NCBI GenBank assembly: GCA_029559155.1
Contig: JAKQCM010000220.1
Span: 1-37,236 of the forward strand
Reading direction: 5' to 3'
Source: Chloroflexota bacterium
GTDB taxonomy: Bacteria > Chloroflexota > Anaerolineae > Promineifilales > Promineifilaceae
Length of the DNA: 37,236 nucleotides
The position numbers and the translations under genes are program-made. Position 1 is the first letter of the stretch. Each line of letters opens with the position of its first letter. Of the stretch, positions 1-8,153 are shown piece after piece. A model generated the notes under the pieces. It saw only the letters and a list, made by a program, of their open reading frames with translations. It was not told the origin of the DNA and made no database searches.

Positions 1-1
1 T

Positions 2-898
2 TTTGCTGTCGCCGCCACCATCATCCTGAGTATTGTTGCGGCCGTAATCACCGACCGGATCATTGAGCCTCGATTAGGCGCGTACCACCCATCCGACGAC
101 GCGCCGACCGAAGAAGCGCAAAGCGCCGAAGCAGTCGCTGCCGAAACGAAAGGTTTGCGATATGCGCTCTTCGCTTTTCTCGGCATGCTCGCCCTGGTGC
201 TGCTGCTGACATTACCGTCTGGCGCGCCACTGCGTGATCCTGACACAGGCGCCGTAATCGGAAACACGCCGTTCATGTCCAGCCTCATCTTCATCATTAC
301 GCTCTTTTTCTTGCTTGCGGGCATCGGCTATGGCCTGGGAGCGAAAACAATCACGAGCAGCGCGGATGTTATCAAAGGGGTGACCAAGACATTTGCTTCC
401 CTGGCCGGCCTCATCTTTATGCTGCTGATGATCAGCCAGTTTATTGCCTTCTTCAACTTTAGCAACATGCCACAGGTTGTAGCGATTTGGATGGCTGACG
501 CCTTGGAACAAGCCAATATCGGCGCGCTTCCTCTGCTAATCGGCTTCATTCTGGTTATCATGCTCCTCAACATCATCATCCCCAACGTGATTCCGAAATG
601 GGCTATCTTTGCGCCTATTTTCATTCCGGTCTTTCTGCGCTTAAATGTGGCCCCGCAAACCGTATTGGCCGCCTATCGCGTTGGCGACTCGCCCACAAAC
701 GTCATTACCCCTCTGATGGTTTACCTTCCATTTGTGCTCACAGTCGTGCAGCGGTATCGGAAAGACGCGGGTATTGGTATTGTAATTGCTTTGATGCTGC
801 CTTATACATTGGTTATTTCTATTGTGTGGATTTTGCTCTTTGTAGTATGGTTTGCGTTAGGAATTCCTTTAGGACCTGGCTATCCGGTGAGTTTTTAA
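2..898 (+). CDS. AbgT-family transporter, C-terminal part (5' end outside window)
   Basis: The reading frame is open from the first bases of the window to the TAA at 896-898, giving the last 298 residues of a longer membrane protein. The visible part begins inside a membrane helix and continues into the ITDRIIEPRLG segment typical of AbgT proteins. A charged loop follows, then several long hydrophobic helices. Near the C-terminus is GDSPTNVITPLMVYLPF, the family's conserved signature. AbgT proteins were first described as p-aminobenzoyl-glutamate importers; later members (MtrF, YdaH) were reported to export sulfonamide-type compounds, so the substrate here is open. TTG or ATG codons near 155 are internal and not the start. 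It lies 22 nt upstream of an MFS exporter on the same strand and is probably co-transcribed with it. The family call is firm; the direction of transport is not. Confidence 0.88.
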   Translation, partial: FAVAATIILSIVAAVITDRIIEPRLGAYHPSDDAPTEEAQSAEAVAAETKGLRYALFAFLGMLALVLLLTLPSGAPLRDPDTGAVIGNTPFMSSLIFIITLFFLLAGIGYGLGAKTITSSADVIKGVTKTFASLAGLIFMLLMISQFIAFFNFSNMPQVVAIWMADALEQANIGALPLLIGFILVIMLLNIIIPNVIPKWAIFAPIFIPVFLRLNVAPQTVLAAYRVGDSPTNVITPLMVYLPFVLTVVQRYRKDAGIGIVIALMLPYTLVISIVWILLFVVWFALGIPLGPGYPVSF

Positions 899-920
899 TG
901 CCGAATGATCCGATAAATCT

Positions 921-2585
921 ATGACTCAAAAAACTGGTTCGTCCCATAAAGCCCAGACTGAACAAGTTGGATCCTGGCTGCCTCTGGTCGTGATTCTTTT
1001 AGCTCAGATTCAGATGGCTTTTAATGTCAACGCCTTGCCGGTTTCTATTGGCCCTATTGTTGAAGAGCTAAACACTTCGGCGACGAGTGTAGGCACGGCG
1101 CTTGTTTTCTACTCATTGTTTGTGGCCGCTTTTGTGATGCTAGGTGCGAAAATTGGCAAGCTTTTCGGTGAACGTCGCGTTTTTCAGATTACAGCACTCA
1201 TGCATGGCGCAGCGATGGCTTTGATGGCGTTAAGTCCTAGCGCAAGGGCGATGAATTTAGCCCAGGCTCTGGCCGGAGTGGCCGCGGCTGCATTGGTCCC
1301 GACCCTGGTTGTACTGATTGCGGCCAACTATCGCGGGAAGCAGCAGGCTCAGGCTCTTGGGATCATGGCGGGCACACCCGCTATCTCCGGCGCGCTGGCA
1401 TTTTTTATTGCTGGCCTTCTCGGAACGCTGTTGACGTGGCGTCTTTCTTTTGGTCTTCTAAGCGTTCTCTCCATCCTTGTTTTTATTCTCAGCTTCCGGC
1501 TGAAGCCTATTACACGCCAGCCGGACATTAAAATTGATGGCGTTGGCGCGCTCCTGGCGGCTTTGGCCATCATTTTGATTTCGCTTGGATTCAATAATTT
1601 GAATGCCTGGGGAATTACAGTGGCCAAACCGGCCGCGCCGTTTGCGCTTCTGGGCTTATCGCCTGCGCCATTTATGGTGATCTTGGGCATTGTGTTTGGA
1701 CAAGCCTTTTTCGCCTGGTCGCACCGACGTGTGGCTCGAGACAAGACCCCGCTGCTGGCTTTAGAGGTGCTGGACTCGCCAGAAGAGCGCTCCAACATTG
1801 TGGCGCTGCTGGTGATCGGCGCACTTGGCCCGGCGGTTAATTTTCTGATTCCTCTCTATATTCAGATTGTACAGAACCAGAGCAGCTTGTTTACGGCCGT
1901 TACTGTCATCCCCTACACGCTCTCCATTGCTGGCGCCGCCATCCTCATCGTCCGTCTCTATGATCGGTTAACCCCCCGCCAGATCGCTACCATCAGCTTT
2001 GTTGTTGTTGCTGTGGGTTTAGCGTTTCTTTCACTCACTATACGCAACGAATGGTCCACTCCGGTCGTTATCTTATGCTTAATCATGATCGGTCTGGGAG
2101 AAGGCTCACTGATTACGCTGCTGTTTAATGTCATGGTCTCCGCTTCGCCCAAAGAATTGGCCGGCGATGTGGGCGCCCTACGCGGTGTGGCCAATAACCT
2201 TTCCACAGCCTTGGGCACAGCCTTCGCCGGAGTGGCAGCAGTTGGCTTATTAAGTTTGTTTGTTACCAATGGGCTTGTTCAGGCAGCCATTCCGGATTCG
2301 CTCAAAATGCAAGTCAACTTAGACAACATCAACTTCATCACCAACGATCAACTAGAGACGGTGCTGGGAGCAACCACAGCCACGCCAGAACAGGTAAATG
2401 AAGCCATACGGATAAATGAGGATGCTCGACTGCGTGCGCTGAAGGCTTCTTTCCTGATATTGGCCGGATTCTCGCTTTTGGCGCTGGTCCCGGCGATGGG
2501 CTTGCCGAATTATGTGCCTGGTGAAGTGCCTGCTCCTTCTCCGCCTGGCAAGGGCAAGCGCGGAAAGGGAGAAACCTCGTCTTGA
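921..2585 (+). CDS. MFS multidrug-type efflux transporter
   Basis: This is a 554-residue integral membrane protein of the major facilitator superfamily, closest in layout to the 14-helix DHA2 (EmrB/QacA) drug:proton antiporters. After a short polar N-terminus, helix 1 begins around residue 18. The loop between helices 2 and 3 reads GAKIGKLFGERR, matching the MFS motif A pattern. An MFS-like GIMAGTPAISGALAFFIAGLL segment follows around residue 150 and resembles motif C. A polar loop at about residues 455-500 separates the last helices, and the tail is proline- and lysine-rich and cytoplasmic. The ATG at 921 lies 22 nt after the AbgT stop, which suggests a two-gene transport operon. No regulator is adjacent, so the substrate cannot be inferred. 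A weak hairpin follows the stop. Confidence 0.88.
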   Translation: MTQKTGSSHKAQTEQVGSWLPLVVILLAQIQMAFNVNALPVSIGPIVEELNTSATSVGTALVFYSLFVAAFVMLGAKIGKLFGERRVFQITALMHGAAMALMALSPSARAMNLAQALAGVAAAALVPTLVVLIAANYRGKQQAQALGIMAGTPAISGALAFFIAGLLGTLLTWRLSFGLLSVLSILVFILSFRLKPITRQPDIKIDGVGALLAALAIILISLGFNNLNAWGITVAKPAAPFALLGLSPAPFMVILGIVFGQAFFAWSHRRVARDKTPLLALEVLDSPEERSNIVALLVIGALGPAVNFLIPLYIQIVQNQSSLFTAVTVIPYTLSIAGAAILIVRLYDRLTPRQIATISFVVVAVGLAFLSLTIRNEWSTPVVILCLIMIGLGEGSLITLLFNVMVSASPKELAGDVGALRGVANNLSTALGTAFAGVAAVGLLSLFVTNGLVQAAIPDSLKMQVNLDNINFITNDQLETVLGATTATPEQVNEAIRINEDARLRALKASFLILAGFSLLALVPAMGLPNYVPGEVPAPSPPGKGKRGKGETSS

Positions 2586-2633
2586 TAAATTGTCGCTCTT
2601 AGCTGCACAAGCCTACAAACATATTTTCCCTGG

Positions 2634-2661
2634 GGATTAGCGGCAAGATAGCCGCCAATCC
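2634..2661 (+). terminator. Possible weak terminator hairpin after MFS gene
   Basis: Arms GGATTAGCGGC (2634-2644) and GCCGCCAATCC (2651-2661) pair at ten of eleven positions around a 6-nt loop. Only a short TTT follows, so intrinsic termination is doubtful. It may instead separate the transporter pair from the next gene at the RNA level. Confidence 0.35.
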
Positions 2662-2717
2662 TTTCAACCAAAACAGGTGTGAAACAATGCACCCTTTAGC
2701 AAAAAGGAGAATCGAAA

Positions 2718-3215
2718 ATGAGTGATTTAATTGTTCTGTCGTTTGATAATGAAGCCAGCGCTTTCCAGATGCGTGATAAGCTTCTGGATATGCAAAAACA
2801 GCAGCTTATTACACTTGCCGATGCCGCGATCGTCATTCGCGACAAAAAAGGTAAGCCCAAGGTAAAGCAACTTCACAGCCTTGTTGGCGCTGGGGCAATG
2901 GGCGGTGCATTTTGGGGCATGCTTATTGGCTTGCTCTTTTTTGCGCCCTGGCTGGGCATGGCGGCCGGCGCCCTGGGCGGCGCTCTGGGTGGCAAATTTA
3001 ATGACATTGGCGTCGATGACAATTTCATCAAACAAGTTGGCGAGACGATTGAGCCAGGACATGCGGCCTTGTTTTTATTGGTTGTAAAAGTGACAGCCGA
3101 TAAGGTTTTGCCAGAATTAGCCTCTTTCAACGCCAAAGTGTTGCAGACATCTCTCTCTAACGAAGATGAAGCCCGACTGCGCGAAACCTTTGGGGCGGAA
3201 GACGTAGAAGCTTAA
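2718..3215 (+). CDS. DUF1269 family membrane protein
   Basis: This 165-residue protein matches the DUF1269 pattern. It has an N-terminal alpha/beta segment (residues 1-55, starting MSDLIVLSFDNEASA), then a glycine-rich hydrophobic hairpin at about 58-92 (GAGAMGGAFWGMLIGLLFF and AAGALGGALGGKF). A soluble C-terminal domain follows (GHAALFLLVVKVTADKVLPEL). The family has no established biochemical role; members are thought to be membrane-associated and often sit in stress-related clusters. The start is supported by AAAAGGAG at 2701-2708, nine nt before the ATG. It lies 63 nt upstream of a SHOCT-domain protein on the same strand, a pairing seen in other bacteria, so the two are probably one unit. 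Confidence 0.8.
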   Translation: MSDLIVLSFDNEASAFQMRDKLLDMQKQQLITLADAAIVIRDKKGKPKVKQLHSLVGAGAMGGAFWGMLIGLLFFAPWLGMAAGALGGALGGKFNDIGVDDNFIKQVGETIEPGHAALFLLVVKVTADKVLPELASFNAKVLQTSLSNEDEARLRETFGAEDVEA

Positions 3216-3278
3216 CTGGTTTAGCAGGCTCATCCAAAAGCATCGAGATTTTGGTGGGCCGCCCTTTTGGAGGTCATT

Positions 3279-3761
3279 ATGATGAGACGTGGTCCCAGCA
3301 GACGAGCTGCTAGACGGACTGTCCGGCGAGTAAGTCGGCGGCGCGTGCGTATGCGGCGGAGACGGATGTTATTGGCTGGCGGCATGGTAGCGATTGCAGT
3401 AGCCGGTACGAGTACCGCCATAAAGTTGAGCCAACAAGATGCGCAGCGCATTGAACAGCACACTGGCAAAAAGCCAGAAGACCTGACCGAGGATCAGTTA
3501 GATGAGGCAATTACTGACCTGAACATAGAGGCGGCGGAACTAACTGACGCAGAAGTGGCCGCTATTGAGGCTGCGGATGCTCAGCCCGCGGCAGCAGCAC
3601 CTCAACCCGCCCCGACCCAACCTGCAACGCAACAGCCTACTGCGCCCCCAGCACAGCTTGACTACATCACGGAACTAAAAAAGCTGGCCGAGCTGCGAGA
3701 CATGGGCATTATTACGGCCGACGACTTTGAGGCCAAGAAAAAGCAGTTACTCGGACTGTAG
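3279..3761 (+). CDS. Arg-rich, single-pass SHOCT-domain protein
   Basis: This 160-residue protein has three parts. The N-terminus (residues 1-31) is extremely arginine-rich (RRAARRTVRRVSRRRVRMRR). One hydrophobic segment follows at about 32-50, consistent with a membrane anchor oriented by the positive-inside rule. After an acidic region and an Ala/Pro/Gln-rich linker, the last 30 residues form a SHOCT motif (LKKLAELRDMGIITADDFEA). SHOCT domains are short oligomerisation-type domains near the ends of membrane or stress proteins; the function is unknown. The start is the ATGATG at 3279-3284, because TTTTGGAGG at 3265-3273 is a good ribosome binding site just upstream. A TTG further upstream would overlap that site. 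It is followed by a terminator-like hairpin, which suggests it ends the DUF1269/SHOCT unit. Confidence 0.75.
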   Translation: MMRRGPSRRAARRTVRRVSRRRVRMRRRRMLLAGGMVAIAVAGTSTAIKLSQQDAQRIEQHTGKKPEDLTEDQLDEAITDLNIEAAELTDAEVAAIEAADAQPAAAAPQPAPTQPATQQPTAPPAQLDYITELKKLAELRDMGIITADDFEAKKKQLLGL

Positions 3762-3778
3762 CGGCTGGCAATGATAGC

Positions 3779-3834
3779 TGGCTGGCTGGATGGTTTGAGC
3801 ATCGGGCCGCCAACCAGTCAGCTATTTATTTTTC
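3779..3834 (+). terminator. Rho-independent terminator after SHOCT gene
   Basis: GCTGGCTGG (3781-3789) pairs with CCAGTCAGC (3814-3822) with one G-U pair, extendable by two pairs at the base. The stem is followed at once by a T-rich run, ATTTATTTTT. The 24-nt loop is longer than usual. It lies 20 nt after the SHOCT stop and matches the + strand direction. Confidence 0.55.
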
Positions 3835-3960
3835 CTGCTGCCTGCGCTGTGCCCCGCCGAATCCTGCTGACCATTCGTATTTCATGTATCTTTCTCGATG
3901 GGCAGCCCTCCCCAAAAGAACAACTGATCAAATTAATTAAGCGCGTGATATAAAGGGTAT

Positions 3961-5763
3961 ATGAAACAGTTTTCGCAAAAATTGTTGGTGCTTCTTTCGC
4001 TGGCCTTTTCGCTGGCAGCTTGCTCATCACCCACCCCTACACCGACGGAAGCCATCACGGCCGTTCCTCTGGTGCAGCCAACCGCCATACCAATGGCCGT
4101 GTCCACAGAAACAAACACGGCCGTAACCGGTCTTCCGCCCGTCGTTAACTACAACCTGGGTGACGCCATCATCACACAATCTCGTTTTCCGAAAGACGGC
4201 GGTTTTCACGAAATGCCGGTACGTCTTAACGGCATCATCGCCGTCCCAGACACCAACGGCGGCCCGTACCCGGTTGTAATAGTTTTTCATGGCAACCATC
4301 CCGGCTGCCCCTTAGATGCGACGAGTGTAGACCGCTGGCCCTGTGCCCCCGAAGTAGAACAGCCCAATTACCAGGGCTTCGATTATCTCGTCAGCCACCT
4401 TGCCTCCCTGGGCTATGTCGCCCTATCCATCAATGCCAACGCCGAAAACACGTTCGGCTTTGGCGAAGGGCTGCCCGGCGAGCGGCTAGTCCAACTGGTC
4501 GAAATGCACCTCAACGCTCTGGCAACGGCGGCGGCCGGTGGACAAAACGATTTTGGCGTGGCGCTAGACGGCCGTGCCGATATGCACCGTCTGGTTCTGA
4601 TGGGTCATTCGCGCGGCGGCGAAGCCATCGTCTGGCTGGCTGAGGCGATGGGCCTTGCTGCGCCCGACGCGTTCGACCAATTTGGTTACGGCCCGGTCGA
4701 TGGGCTGCTGCTGCTGGCCCCGGCTGTCACTTTTGCCCTACCGGCAGCCCCTACTGTGCCGATGGTCGCTATTTTGCCCGCTTGTGATGGCGACGTAGTC
4801 CACCAGGAAGGGCAGCTTTTTTACGAAGCGGCGCGGATGAATCCAGATCAGAGCCAGTGGGCTGCATCTGTGTGGTTAGAACGCGGCAATCACAATCAGT
4901 TCAACACCGTTCTCGGCCCTGATCCCATGGGCGGATTCAACAACGGCCGTACCGAATGCCAACCGCTGCTGACTGGTGAAGAGCAGCGCGCCTTTCTGCT
5001 TGATTACACCACCGACTTTTTAACGGCCGTTTACAGCGACAATCCCACAGCCGTCAGCGACGCAATGGCCAGGATGGGGCTGGATGTGCAGACGCCAGCT
5101 CCGGACAGTTTATATGGACGAGCAGCCCGCATTTCGGCTCTGGTGGCCTCAGCCAACCGTCTCACCCTTCTCATCCCCCAATCTGCCGACGAATTGACGG
5201 CCAATCTGGCCGGCGGCGAGGTGCTGGCTGATGGTGTGGACACGATGTTCTGCGAAGAAGGGTATTACACCCCGTTTATCAAGCCGGGCAGCGAACCATG
5301 CAAACGTGTCAATCTGACCGTTCCTGGCAATCCGGCAATGCTGGTTGCCGCCTGGGAACAGAGCGGCGCGGCGCTGCGATTTACCCTACCGGATGGCTCT
5401 GGCGATCTGAGCGAATACACGACAATAAGTTTGCGAACGGCCGTTAATCCGCTCTCGCCCTTGAACGCCCAGGGCAGGTATCAGGCACTTTCCATTCGCC
5501 TCACAGACAGCGCCGGAAACCAATCAGCCATACAGACAAGCCCAACCGAACCCGCTCTGAGTTTCCCAGTCGGATTCGTTGAAGAAGACAGTGTCTTCGA
5601 AGGCGGCCAATTCTCCGGGCGCGTCCCCATGACAACCATTCGCTTGCCGCTAAGTGATTTTTCAGGGATAAATTTGGCCGATATCGCCGAAGTGGCGCTG
5701 GTATTCGATCAATCATCGAGCGGATCCCTTTTCATGGGTGACCTGGAGTTCGTGCGGCCTTGA
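3961..5763 (+). CDS. Secreted lipoprotein with alpha/beta-hydrolase domain
   Basis: This 600-residue protein begins with a lipoprotein signal peptide (MKQFSQKLLVLLSLAFSLAA, cleavage before the Cys of LAAC) and a Pro/Thr-rich linker (PTPTPTEA), so it is predicted to be anchored outside the membrane. An alpha/beta-hydrolase fold follows: the oxyanion strand VVIVFHGNHPGCP near residue 110, the nucleophile elbow GHSRGG with Ser217, an acid at Asp276 or Asp278 in ACDGDVV, and His311 in GNHNQFN. This layout resembles chlorophyllase/PET-hydrolase-like esterases, but the substrate is unknown. About 230 residues follow (375-600) with a beta-sandwich character, perhaps for carbohydrate or surface binding. 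The ATG at 3961 is 5 nt after an AAAGGGT sequence. It is probably transcribed alone, between the SHOCT terminator and a convergent terminator. Confidence 0.8.
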   Translation: MKQFSQKLLVLLSLAFSLAACSSPTPTPTEAITAVPLVQPTAIPMAVSTETNTAVTGLPPVVNYNLGDAIITQSRFPKDGGFHEMPVRLNGIIAVPDTNGGPYPVVIVFHGNHPGCPLDATSVDRWPCAPEVEQPNYQGFDYLVSHLASLGYVALSINANAENTFGFGEGLPGERLVQLVEMHLNALATAAAGGQNDFGVALDGRADMHRLVLMGHSRGGEAIVWLAEAMGLAAPDAFDQFGYGPVDGLLLLAPAVTFALPAAPTVPMVAILPACDGDVVHQEGQLFYEAARMNPDQSQWAASVWLERGNHNQFNTVLGPDPMGGFNNGRTECQPLLTGEEQRAFLLDYTTDFLTAVYSDNPTAVSDAMARMGLDVQTPAPDSLYGRAARISALVASANRLTLLIPQSADELTANLAGGEVLADGVDTMFCEEGYYTPFIKPGSEPCKRVNLTVPGNPAMLVAAWEQSGAALRFTLPDGSGDLSEYTTISLRTAVNPLSPLNAQGRYQALSIRLTDSAGNQSAIQTSPTEPALSFPVGFVEEDSVFEGGQFSGRVPMTTIRLPLSDFSGINLADIAEVALVFDQSSSGSLFMGDLEFVRP

Positions 5764-5800
5764 TGTTCCCCAAAAGTACGCAAAACCATCCTTGACCGGC

Positions 5801-5843
5801 AAAAAATAATGGGGCACAGATGTTAAAAAATCTGTGCCCCATT
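5801..5843 (-). terminator. Strong terminator between convergent units
   Basis: A perfect 13-bp stem, AATGGGGCACAGA (5808-5820) with TCTGTGCCCCATT (5831-5843), encloses a 10-nt loop. On the minus strand the stem is followed by ATTATTTTTT-type sequence (complement of 5801-5810), which suits termination of the ABC operon. It may also stop transcripts from the lipoprotein gene on the plus strand, where the downstream T-run is poorer. Confidence 0.8.
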
Positions 5844-5894
5844 TAAGTCCTGATCATGAGGTTCGCTATCAGTAGGGCGTCGCTGCGTAATCAG

Positions 5895-6101
5895 TTATTC
5901 CCAATCATCAAACCGCTTGCTCTGCCCCACCATCGTCGCCGCGCCAAGGATGCCCAAAAAAACGCCGATCACTGAGGTAGCAAAAGCTAAAAAGTTAAGA
6001 AAAAAAGTCGATTCTAGCACGCCAATAACGATCAAAAATGGCAGCACAGCGCCGGTCAGCACCATAAAAAATCCAACCACAATCAACCGATTCTTCAGCA
6101 T
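5895..6101 (-). CDS. Small two-helix membrane protein, unknown
   Basis: This 68-residue protein consists almost entirely of two hydrophobic segments, at about residues 6-28 (IVVGFFMVLTGAVLPFLIVI) and 34-57 (LNFLAFATSVIGVFLGIL). A polar tail ends in KRFDDWE. The start at 6101 is supported by AGGAAG 8 nt upstream. It lies 11 nt after the stop of the OppF-like ATPase, so it is probably the last gene of the ABC operon; the terminator follows. I do not recognise a family. Its position suggests a transporter-associated protein, but a general small membrane protein is equally possible. Confidence 0.6.
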   Translation of the reverse strand: MLKNRLIVVGFFMVLTGAVLPFLIVIGVLESTFFLNFLAFATSVIGVFLGILGAATMVGQSKRFDDWE

Positions 6102-6112
6102 GCCGCACTTCC

Positions 6113-7144
6113 TTATTTCTCGTCGCTAAACAGCCAGCACGCAACGCGATGGTCTTCCGCCACCACCACATTGGGCGGCTCTTTCACATCGCAAACGCCT
6201 TCAATCATGTGCGCGCAGCGCGGGTTAAAGCGGCATCCCTGCGGCGGATTTACCAGACTTGGTGGTTCTCCTCTGGGAACTTCTCGCATCACCAGAGCAT
6301 TGTCCGCATTGGGATCAGAAGAAGCTTCTAAAAGCGCCAGCGTATAAGGATGCCTGGGGTCTTTTAGCAGGTCTTCCATTTTGGCAATTTCGACAACCTC
6401 ACCGGCATACATCACGAAAATAAATTCAGAGAAGTAGCGAACAGTGGAAAGATCATGGGTGATGTAGATCACCGCCAGATTATGCGTTTCCTGCAAGTTG
6501 CGCAGCAACCGCAATATCTCGACGCGCACGGAGGCGTCAAGCATGGATACCGGCTCATCGGCTACCAGCAGTTTGGGATTCATCACCATAGCGCGGGCAA
6601 TTACCACACGCTGCTGCTGCCCACCACTCAGCATGTGCGGGAATTTGGGCAGGATCTCTTCGACCGGCGTCAACTTCACCTCTTCCAGCGATTGGCGAAT
6701 ACGGCTCAGGCGCTCTTCTTTGTCCTTCACCCCATTGATAACCAGTGGTTCTTCCAAAATCCGTTGAATAGACATGAAAGGGGGTAGAGCGCCGTAAGGA
6801 TCTTGTTGGATGTAACCGATTTTGGCGCGGTACAGGCGCAGTTCCTCACCCTGGGTTTCGGTGAGGCGAGAACTGTCGAAGACAATATCTCCTTTAGTCG
6901 GCCGGTTGAGGCCCAAAATCGTTTTCATGAGACTGGATTTGCCACAGCCACTCTCACCTACGCAGGCCATGGCTTCGCCTTGCTTCAGATCGAACGAAAC
7001 GCCATCCACGGCGCGAACATATCCGGCGTGTCCAAAGCCAAAGCGTTTTAGTTCGTACCACACATGCAGGTCTTGAATCTGTAAGAGCGATGTATTGTTT
7101 TCAGGCGAGGTTTGTTTCAGGTCACCGTTTGTATTGTTACTCAT
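6113..7144 (-). CDS. Oligopeptide/dipeptide ABC transporter ATP-binding protein (OppF/DppF type)
   Basis: This 343-residue cytoplasmic ATPase powers the importer together with its OppD-like partner. Walker A is GESGCGKSS at about 63-71. The Q-loop is YIQQDPYG, the ABC signature is LSGGQQQR, Walker B is LLVADEP, and the switch histidine is in ITHDLSTV. The C-terminus carries the extra oligopeptide-transporter domain with the CRFNPRC...C cysteine pattern, which in some members binds an iron-sulfur cluster. Length and domain order are normal for the family. The start ATG at 7144 lies 39 nt after the OppD-like stop. All catalytic motifs are intact, so it should be active. Substrate class is discussed with the binding protein. 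Confidence 0.93.
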   Translation of the reverse strand: MSNNTNGDLKQTSPENNTSLLQIQDLHVWYELKRFGFGHAGYVRAVDGVSFDLKQGEAMACVGESGCGKSSLMKTILGLNRPTKGDIVFDSSRLTETQGEELRLYRAKIGYIQQDPYGALPPFMSIQRILEEPLVINGVKDKEERLSRIRQSLEEVKLTPVEEILPKFPHMLSGGQQQRVVIARAMVMNPKLLVADEPVSMLDASVRVEILRLLRNLQETHNLAVIYITHDLSTVRYFSEFIFVMYAGEVVEIAKMEDLLKDPRHPYTLALLEASSDPNADNALVMREVPRGEPPSLVNPPQGCRFNPRCAHMIEGVCDVKEPPNVVVAEDHRVACWLFSDEK

Positions 7145-7183
7145 TGTTATCGATATATCCCTTTGCCATGCCGTGTTGATGGT

Positions 7184-8149
7184 TTAGACATACAGCCAAC
7201 ATTTGACTTTACGGCCGTCTTCCCGCACAACCGTGGGAGGCTCCTCATGACACTTTTCGAAACGCGCCTGACACCTGTCAGCAAAACGACAGCCGGTCGG
7301 CGGGTTAAGCAAACTGGGCGGCTGGCCAGTGATAAAATCTGGCTCTACCGTTTCACGCAAGCGAGGCACACTAGCCATCAACTTTTGCGAATAAGGGTGC
7401 AGCGGACTGGTGAAGAAACGGCGCGCATCACTCACCTCAACGATCTGACCTGCATACATTACAGCAACATCGTCGGCCAACTCGCTTGAAGTAGCAATAT
7501 CATGCGTGATTAAGATAAAACTCGTGTCCAATTCCTGCTTTACACGCTTCATGAGGTTCATGATGTTTGCCTGCGTCAAAACATCCAAAGCGGATGTTGG
7601 TTCATCGAGAATTACCAGGTCCGGCAAAGTGACCAAAGACATAGCCAGGGCGGCGCGCTGTCGCATGCCGCCACTCAATTCAAACGCATACCGGTGCAAA
7701 AAGTCGGCCGGAACGCCTACCTGTTCAAACATGCGCAGCGCTTGAACCAGAGCATCTTTTTTATTAAGCCCCAAATGCACCATCGCCGGCTCTGCCACCT
7801 GATCACCAATCCGCATCACCGGGTTCAAAGCATTCATGGCGGCTTGTGGCACCATGGAAATCTTTTTCCACCGCACTTCCTTGCGAAAATTTTCGTCGCT
7901 CAGGCCCATGATGTTCTCGTCGCGCAGCCAAACTTCACCGTCGTAAGTGCTGGCGTTTCGTGGTAGAAGGCGCAAGATGGCCTTTGCCAACGAGCTTTTC
8001 CCACAACCAGATTCGCCAATGACCACTGTGGCCTTGTTCCGTGCCAGATCGAAATCGACGCCATCAACGGCCTGAACCACGCCTTTCTGAGTTTGAAAAT
8101 GAAGCCTCAGCCCTCTTACCATCAGAAGATCGTTCTTCGTTGCATCCAT
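7184..8149 (-). CDS. Oligopeptide/dipeptide ABC transporter ATP-binding protein (OppD/DppD type)
   Basis: This 321-residue ATPase is the second nucleotide-binding subunit of the importer. Walker A is GESGCGKSS, the Q-loop is MVPQAAMNAL, the signature is LSGGMRQR, Walker B is LVILDEP, and the H-loop is LITHDIA. The C-terminal oligopeptide-transporter extension has CRFADRCQARFEKC, again with the cysteine spacing typical of this group. The frame is open further upstream, but the better start is the ATG at 8147-8149 (MDATKNDLLMVRG), which leaves 4 nt after the permease C stop; a longer start would run deep into the permease gene. Tight spacing shows translational coupling with permease C. Confidence 0.92.
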   Translation of the reverse strand: MDATKNDLLMVRGLRLHFQTQKGVVQAVDGVDFDLARNKATVVIGESGCGKSSLAKAILRLLPRNASTYDGEVWLRDENIMGLSDENFRKEVRWKKISMVPQAAMNALNPVMRIGDQVAEPAMVHLGLNKKDALVQALRMFEQVGVPADFLHRYAFELSGGMRQRAALAMSLVTLPDLVILDEPTSALDVLTQANIMNLMKRVKQELDTSFILITHDIATSSELADDVAVMYAGQIVEVSDARRFFTSPLHPYSQKLMASVPRLRETVEPDFITGQPPSLLNPPTGCRFADRCQARFEKCHEEPPTVVREDGRKVKCWLYV

Positions 8150-8153
8150 CGTT

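Noticed and set aside
598..924. Overlapping 108-codon plus-strand frame across the AbgT/MFS junction
   Set aside because: It is a shifted reading of the AbgT C-terminus; the AbgT frame carries the family signature.
3771..3953. 60-codon plus-strand frame after the SHOCT gene
   Set aside because: It overlaps the terminator hairpin, and its sequence has no recognisable domain or start signal.
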